From the NCBI RefSeq assembly GCF_002483305.1, contig NZ_DLHQ01000017.1, forward strand, positions 1-55,663: DNA of 55,663 nucleotides, read 5' to 3'. The notes below the pieces were generated by a model. It made no database searches. It was not told the DNA's origin and saw only the letters and a list, made by a program, of their open reading frames with translations. The stretch comes from Brevundimonas sp. UBA7664 (GTDB lineage Bacteria; Pseudomonadota; Alphaproteobacteria; Caulobacterales; Caulobacteraceae). The translations under genes and the position numbers were made by a program. This document shows positions 51,302 to 55,663 of this stretch, piece by piece (within the stretch, counting starts at the first letter, position 1; the number at the start of each line of letters is the position of its first letter).

Positions 51302-51582
51302 GTCGTGTCTCCCGGATCGGGGCGGCCGGAGCCGGTCATGGCCAGCAGGAAGGCGAGCGCCTCCTCGACGGCCGAGATTTCAAGGCGGTAGCGGATCGAG
51401 GCCCCCTCGCGCTCGGGCGAGACCAGTCCGGCCTCCTTGAGCGCATTGAGGTGGCCAGTGATCGTCGGCCAGCTCATGTCGAAGGCGGCGGCGATGTCGC
51501 CGGACGCCATCGGGCCCTTGCGCAGCATGTCGATGATGCGGCGGCGGACGGGGTGGGACAGGGCCTTGAACAGGGCGTTCAT
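51298..51582 (-). CDS. ArsR family regulator, SdpR-like
   Basis: A 94-residue winged-helix protein: FKALSHPVRRRIIDMLRKGPM, GDIAAAFDMSWPTITGHLNALKEAGLV, then SPEREGASIRYRLE. No metal-binding Cys motif is seen, which fits SdpR-type autorepressors. It is first in a two-gene operon with the SdpI-like gene, the same order as in sdpR-sdpI. Confidence 0.85.
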   Translation of the reverse strand: MNALFKALSHPVRRRIIDMLRKGPMASGDIAAAFDMSWPTITGHLNALKEAGLVSPEREGASIRYRLEISAVEEALAFLLAMTGSGRPDPGDTT

Positions 51583-52105
51583 AGGGAAGAGGCTAATTAG
51601 GAATTAGCCTAAGTGCAAGCCCGATGGCGCCGGCGTCCGAGCGCCGCCGCGAGGGATCGCCTCCGCTTTCGCGGGATTGACAACCCGACGCCAAGCTGGA
51701 CCCTGTTCCGCGGGGTGGCTGAAGGCGGGCAAGGTGCTGAATAATCTGAAAAGGATGCTGTGCCGCCACGAATGGGTGTGGTCGGAGCGGCGGGGCAAAG
51801 AAGTCTGCTACCGGTGCCGGCAATCGCGCCAGGTCGCTGACAGCGGCCAAAGGCCTGCGCCACCGGCCAGCCCGGTCAGCGCCACTCCGCCGCTGAGGGA
51901 TGCCGTCGTTCAGGGCGACCCCGTCGAAGTCCGGCTCGCACAGGGCGAGGTCGAGATCGGGCTGATCGTGGCGGAGGAGGCCGCCAGACCCGGCTTCAGC
52001 TTCGGCTCCCTTGGCGACCAGAGCCTGAACGCCGCCAGGGTTCGCGATGTGCGTCGGTCGTAAGCGCCGCTGAAGGCGCAGCCGGCTGCATCATGCCCGG
52101 GCTGC
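51583..52105. other. Poorly coding stretch between sdpR-like and erpA
   Basis: About 520 bases with no strongly supported gene. It holds a REP-like hairpin (CCGC/GCGG arms, 51663-51674, with a TTTC loop) of the type dispersed in related genomes, and a possible small zinc-ribbon gene on the plus strand. The three overlapping reading frames on the minus strand here look like shadows. Confidence 0.5.
51734..52063 (+). CDS. Possible small zinc-ribbon protein
   Basis: A frame of 109 residues from a GTG. The core MLCRHEWVWSERRGKEVCYRC holds two Cys pairs and a His, in the pattern of short proteobacterial zinc-ribbon-like proteins. The tail is not recognised and may not be coding. The start and length are uncertain; an ATG at 51755 begins directly at the core. 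Confidence 0.35.
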   Translation: MLNNLKRMLCRHEWVWSERRGKEVCYRCRQSRQVADSGQRPAPPASPVSATPPLRDAVVQGDPVEVRLAQGEVEIGLIVAEEAARPGFSFGSLGDQSLNAARVRDVRRS

Positions 52106-52483
52106 TCAGATCGAGAAACTGACCCCGCACCCGCAGCTCGAGGCCGCATTGGGATTCCGCACCACGAATTGCGCCCCGGCGAGGTCGTCGACGTAGGCGA
52201 TCTCGGAGTTCTTGAGGAAGGGGAGGGAGACGGGGTCGACCAGGGCCGCCTGTCCGTCGGCCTCGATGCGCAGGTCGTCGGCGTCGGCGGTCTCGACCAG
52301 TTCGAAGCGGTACTGGAAGCCGGAACAGCCGCCGCCGTCGACGGCGACGCGGAGCATCACCGGGCGACCCTCGGCCCGGCCCAGTTCGGCCAGCCGTATC
52401 GCCGCGCTGCCGGACAGGGTCAGGCCGTGACCGCCGGCGGACGGCGACAGCTGGTAGGCGGGGATGGATTGGACGGTGCTCAC
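52106..52483 (-). CDS. erpA: Iron-sulfur cluster insertion protein (A-type carrier)
   Basis: A 125-residue A-type carrier. The conserved Cys residues are in GGGCSGFQY and the C-terminal SSCGCGVSF. It delivers [2Fe-2S] or [4Fe-4S] clusters to apo-enzymes. The placement beside divergent dgt is the usual alphaproteobacterial arrangement. The intergenic region is 63 bases. Confidence 0.94.
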   Translation of the reverse strand: MSTVQSIPAYQLSPSAGGHGLTLSGSAAIRLAELGRAEGRPVMLRVAVDGGGCSGFQYRFELVETADADDLRIEADGQAALVDPVSLPFLKNSEIAYVDDLAGAQFVVRNPNAASSCGCGVSFSI

Positions 52484-52546
52484 AGGGGGCTATATGAGGC
52501 GCGGACGGGCGTTCGCAAAGGCCCGGGCCCGAAAGAGCGGCACACT

Positions 52547-53722
52547 GTGATCCCCGAACGCGCGCCATACGCCGAATATCCCGAGCACAGCCGCGGGCGG
52601 CTGACCCCCGAACCGATCAGCCGGACGCGCAACGCCTACGCCCGCGACCGCGACCGGATCATCCACGCCACCGCCTTCCGCCGGCTGAAGGAGAAGACCC
52701 AGGTCTTCGTGGCGCACGAGGGCGATCACTACCGCACCCGCCTGACCCATTCGCTGGAGGTGGCGCAGATCGCGCGATCGCTGGCCCATGCGCTGCGGCT
52801 GGACACCGACCTGGCCGAGACGGTGGCGCTGGCGCACGACCTGGGGCATCCGCCGTTCGGCCACGCCGGCGAGGACGAGCTGCAGGCGCAAATGCAGCCG
52901 TGGGGCGGGTTCGACCACAACGTCCAGACCTTCCGCGTGGTGACGAAGCTGGAGCATCGCTATCCGCAATTCGACGGGCTGAACCTGAGCTGGGAGACCG
53001 TCGAGGGGGTGGTCAAGCACAACGGGCCGGTGTCGCACCGTCTGCATGAGCCGGCGTGGAAGGCGATCGCCGACTATGCGCCGGGCTGGGACCTGCGGCT
53101 GGGGACCTTCGCCTCGCTGGAGGCGCAGGCGGCGGCGATCGCGGACGACATCGCCTACAACAATCATGACGTCGACGACGGGGTGCAGGCGGGGCTGTTC
53201 ACGCTGGACGACCTGGCCGATGTGCCGCTGATCGGGCCGGTGCTGCACGGGGTGCGCAGGGACTGGCCGGATATCGACGACCGGATGATCCGCATCGAGG
53301 CGGTGCGGCGCATGATCGGGGCCATGGTCGAGGACGTGCTGGCCGAGACCGAGGCGCGGATCGAGGCGGCGGGCGTGCGCTCGACCGAGGCGGTGCGCAC
53401 CGCTGACCGGATGCTGGTGGCGTTCTCGCCCGGCATGCTGGCCGATCTGGGCGTGCTGCGGAAATTCCTGTTCGAGCGGATGTACCGCCACTATCGCGTC
53501 AACCGCACCCGCAGCCAGGCGCGGCGGCTGCTGGGCGAGATGTTCCAGCTGTTCATGGCGGAGCCGGCGACGCTGCCGCCCGAATGGTCGGGCCGGGCGG
53601 ACGTGGCGGACGAGGCGAAGCGGGCGCGGGCGGTGTGCGACTATATCGCCGGCATGACCGACCGCTATGCGATCGAGGAGCACAGGAAGCTGTTCAGCCT
53701 GGATCTGGCGCTGGATTTGTAG
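52547..53722 (+). CDS. dgt: Deoxyguanosinetriphosphate triphosphohydrolase-like protein
   Basis: A 391-residue HD-domain dNTPase. Motifs are RDRIIHATAFRRLKEKTQVF, HSLEVAQIARS, LAHDLGHPPFGHAGED (HD motif) and DDIAYNNHDVDD. It hydrolyses dNTPs, helping set dNTP pools. The GTG start was chosen because the preceding in-frame residues are not family-like and overlap erpA. The following gene is SPOR; the arginyl-tRNA synthetase gene that often sits in between is not here. Confidence 0.92.
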   Translation: MIPERAPYAEYPEHSRGRLTPEPISRTRNAYARDRDRIIHATAFRRLKEKTQVFVAHEGDHYRTRLTHSLEVAQIARSLAHALRLDTDLAETVALAHDLGHPPFGHAGEDELQAQMQPWGGFDHNVQTFRVVTKLEHRYPQFDGLNLSWETVEGVVKHNGPVSHRLHEPAWKAIADYAPGWDLRLGTFASLEAQAAAIADDIAYNNHDVDDGVQAGLFTLDDLADVPLIGPVLHGVRRDWPDIDDRMIRIEAVRRMIGAMVEDVLAETEARIEAAGVRSTEAVRTADRMLVAFSPGMLADLGVLRKFLFERMYRHYRVNRTRSQARRLLGEMFQLFMAEPATLPPEWSGRADVADEAKRARAVCDYIAGMTDRYAIEEHRKLFSLDLALDL

Positions 53723-53828
53723 GGGATTGAGTGGTTCCCCCGATCTCCCGGCCTGAAAAAGGACTCGGACCGGGATAGAGTGTCTGTTCCACGCGTCGAT
53801 TCGCGCGGACCCGACGGAAGGCGCGGTC

Positions 53829-54581
53829 ATGTCCAATGAAGATCCCTATCGTCCGAACCAGGGCCGCGACCGGGGCGCCTATACGCCGCCGACCGACGAC
53901 GACCTGCCGTTCAACCGCGGCGGCTATGATCCGCGCCGGGGCGGCGGCGGCGGCGGCGGCAAGGCCCCGCCGATGACCCTGATCATCTCGGGCGTGGTGC
54001 TGCTGGTGCTGATCATCGCCGTGGTGGTCTATTACCGCGCCGGGCCGCGCTCCTCGAACGACGCCCCGCCCGCCGTCGGCACGCCGGTCGTGGAGATGAA
54101 GGCGGAGGCCCCCCTGGACGCGCAGCCGATCGACCCCGAGGCGGGCATCGACGTCTATGACGCGGCCGAGGCCCCGACCGCCGCCCCGACCTTCGTTCCG
54201 CCCCCGGAAGCCGTGCAGCCGCGTCCGGCGGCTCGCCCGACCACGACCGAGCCGAGACTGCCCCGGGTCGCGCCGACGGTCGGCGGGCCCGCAGTGGTGC
54301 CCGGTCCGAAGGCCGAAGACCGTCCGCCCACCCCGGTCGGCGGCAGTTCGGGCGTCCAGATCGGCGCCTTCTCGACGCCCAGCCTGGCCGATCGTGAATA
54401 CGCCGCCATCGTCGGACGCTATCCCCAGTTCACCGCCGGGGCCGACAAGCGGGTGCAGGAGGTGACGGCCTCGAACGGCTCAACCGTCTATCGCACCACC
54501 GTCACCGGCCTGAGCCGCGAACAGGCGACCGGCCTGTGCAATGCGATCAAGGCCGCCGGCGGCGACTGTTTCGTGCGTTGA
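53829..54581 (+). CDS. SPOR domain membrane protein
   Basis: A 250-residue protein. An Asp/Arg/Gly-rich cytoplasmic start is followed by one transmembrane helix (about residues 52-72, TLIISGVVLLVLIIAVVVYY), a Pro-rich linker, and a C-terminal SPOR domain (about 170-250, VQIGAFSTPSLADREY and TVTGLSREQATGLCNAIKAAGGDCFV). SPOR domains bind denuded glycan strands at the division site, so it is probably a septal envelope protein. NagZ starts 7 bases after its stop. Confidence 0.88.
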   Translation: MSNEDPYRPNQGRDRGAYTPPTDDDLPFNRGGYDPRRGGGGGGGKAPPMTLIISGVVLLVLIIAVVVYYRAGPRSSNDAPPAVGTPVVEMKAEAPLDAQPIDPEAGIDVYDAAEAPTAAPTFVPPPEAVQPRPAARPTTTEPRLPRVAPTVGGPAVVPGPKAEDRPPTPVGGSSGVQIGAFSTPSLADREYAAIVGRYPQFTAGADKRVQEVTASNGSTVYRTTVTGLSREQATGLCNAIKAAGGDCFVR

Positions 54582-54588
54582 TCCATCG

Positions 54589-55638
54589 GTGACCTCGGCG
54601 GCGATCTATGGGTGTAGCGGCCATCGGCTGACGGAGGCGGAGCGCAGTTTCTTCGCCGAAGTCCGGCCGTGGGGGTTCATCCTGTTCCGGCGCAATATCG
54701 ACAGCCCGGAACAGGTGCGGGCTCTGACCGCCGAACTGCGCGACAGCATCGGCGACGCCGCCGCCCCGATCCTGATCGACCAGGAGGGCGGACGGGTGCA
54801 GCGGATGGGACCGCCGCACTGGCCGAAATATCCGCCGGGCGAGGCCTATCTGAAAGCGACCAACGATCCGCTGGCGGCGCGGGAGCTGGTCCGGCTGGTC
54901 GCGCGGCTGATGGCGCATGACCTGAAGGCGGTGGGGATCAATGTTGATTGCCTGCCGGTGCTGGACGTTCCGGTTCCAGGCGCCCACGACATCATCGGCG
55001 ACCGGGCCTACGCCCAGGACCCGGCGACCGTGGCGCAGCTGGGCCGGGCGGCGGCGGAGGGGCTGCTGGCCGGGGGGGTCCTGCCGGTGATCAAACACAT
55101 GCCGGGGCACGGGCGGGCCTTCGCCGACAGCCACCATGACCTGCCGGTGGTGCACGCCGATCTGGCGACGCTGGACGGCTGGGATTTCGCGCCGTTCAAG
55201 GCGCTGTCGGACATGCCGCTGGCGATGACCGCGCATGTGGTGTTCGACGCCATCGACCCGAAGCGGCCGGCGACGACGTCGAAGAAGGCCGTGAACCTGA
55301 TGCGGACCGAACTGGGGTTCGGCGGCCTGATCATGACCGACGACCTGTCGATGAAGGCGCTGTCGGGTTCGCTGCGGGACAGGGCCGAGGCGGCGCTGAA
55401 GGCGGGCTGCGACGTCGTCCTGCACTGCAACGGCGACCTGAAAGAGATGCGCGAGGTCGCGGAGGGCGTCGGCAAGCTGAAGGGCAAGGCGGGCAAGCGG
55501 GCCGCGGCGGCCATGTCGCGGATCGTCAGCGCGTTGGAGCCGCTGGACCCGTTCGAGGCGCGGCTCCGGTTCGACGCGCTGATGGCCGGCAAGCTGGAGG
55601 CGGCGAAGGGACCGGATGTCGGGGAGGCTCAACCATGA
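54589..55638 (+). CDS. nagZ: Beta-N-acetylhexosaminidase
   Basis: A 349-residue GH3 enzyme. Motifs are DQEGGRVQRMGPP, KHMPGHGRAFADSHHD (catalytic His/Asp loop) and TDDLSMKALSG. It cleaves N-acetylglucosamine from muropeptides in peptidoglycan recycling in the cytoplasm. The GTG 7 bases after the SPOR stop was chosen; an in-frame ATG at 54541 would lie inside the SPOR gene. The end shares bases with an ATG that may start the next gene. Confidence 0.93.
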   Translation: MTSAAIYGCSGHRLTEAERSFFAEVRPWGFILFRRNIDSPEQVRALTAELRDSIGDAAAPILIDQEGGRVQRMGPPHWPKYPPGEAYLKATNDPLAARELVRLVARLMAHDLKAVGINVDCLPVLDVPVPGAHDIIGDRAYAQDPATVAQLGRAAAEGLLAGGVLPVIKHMPGHGRAFADSHHDLPVVHADLATLDGWDFAPFKALSDMPLAMTAHVVFDAIDPKRPATTSKKAVNLMRTELGFGGLIMTDDLSMKALSGSLRDRAEAALKAGCDVVLHCNGDLKEMREVAEGVGKLKGKAGKRAAAAMSRIVSALEPLDPFEARLRFDALMAGKLEAAKGPDVGEAQP

Positions 55639-55642
55639 ATTC

Positions 55643-55663
55643 CTTCCCCCCTTGCGGGGGAAG
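55643..55663. repeat. Palindrome at the window edge
   Basis: CTTCCCCC (55643-55650) and GGGGGAAG (55656-55663) form perfect 8-base arms around CTTGC. The repeat may continue beyond the window. It overlaps the possible start (ATG 55635, ATGA overlap with nagZ) of the next gene, for which scpA is the usual candidate. Confidence 0.5.

Overview
The window is GC-rich (roughly 70% by eye), gene-dense chromosomal DNA of an alphaproteobacterium. Several things point to Caulobacterales, most likely Brevundimonas or a close relative: a TipF-like degenerate EAL protein, the xseA-DUF2093 pair, the lpxK-waaA-DUF374-msbA and CysQ-TldD/PmbA-DUF4170 envelope genes, divergent erpA/dgt followed by SPOR and nagZ, and many small Caulobacter-type lipoproteins. 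The genus assignment is inference from protein content and gene order. I see no rRNA, prophage, insertion sequence, transposase, integrase or CRISPR array. One tRNA gene, tRNA-Leu(UAA), is present.

Layout. 0.2-2.2 kb: glycine-zipper lipoprotein, PilZ protein and TipF-like protein. 2.3-5.9 kb: an SDR, then a tight surface-polysaccharide/lipid block (DUF6165, glycosyltransferase family 9, LpxL-like acyltransferase) meeting a CheY-like receiver. 6.0-8.7 kb: M23 protein, DUF2093 and xseA. 8.8-13.9 kb: AraC regulator, a tiny membrane protein, purD, a ParDE/RelE-type toxin-antitoxin pair, hemolysin III and hypotheticals. 14-16 kb: L,D-transpeptidase-like lipoprotein and a secreted amidohydrolase. 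16-25.6 kb: lipid A/Kdo operon (msbA, DUF374 acyltransferase, waaA, lpxK). It is separated from its usual companions (TldD/PmbA, CysQ, DUF4170) by about 2.2 kb carrying two small low-GC membrane-protein genes between palindromic repeats, a CX5R phosphatase and two small membrane proteins. 25.6-30.2 kb: MAPEG, M14 peptidase, membrane protein, and a DUF1579-like gene divergent from a YafY/WYL regulator with a clear operator-like palindrome. 30.2-36.4 kb: UbiD, small HTH protein, aldo/keto reductase, a second DUF1579-like protein, COG4757-like hydrolase, DUF3297 and M28 peptidase. 36.4-42.5 kb: tRNA-Leu, LuxR regulator, a frameshifted lipoprotein, DUF3606, pyruvate kinase, an apparently solitary D12 DNA adenine methylase, rnhB and tag. 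42.6-47.3 kb: lipoproteins, patatin, cyclase-family protein and YgfZ. 47.3-51.6 kb: a second GT9, a dihydroorotase with a changed metal motif, alpha/beta hydrolase and an SdpI-SdpR immunity-type operon. 51.6-55.7 kb: an almost empty 0.5 kb, then erpA and divergent dgt, SPOR protein and nagZ.

The strongest theme is the cell envelope: Kdo-lipid A synthesis and flipping, surface glycosyltransfer, peptidoglycan remodelling (M23, L,D-transpeptidase, NagZ, SPOR) and many lipoproteins. The least explained structure is the repeat-ORF-repeat-ORF-repeat array at about 21.0-21.95 kb inside the lipid A region. Most genes are ordinary, and functional calls rest on motif recognition without database searches.
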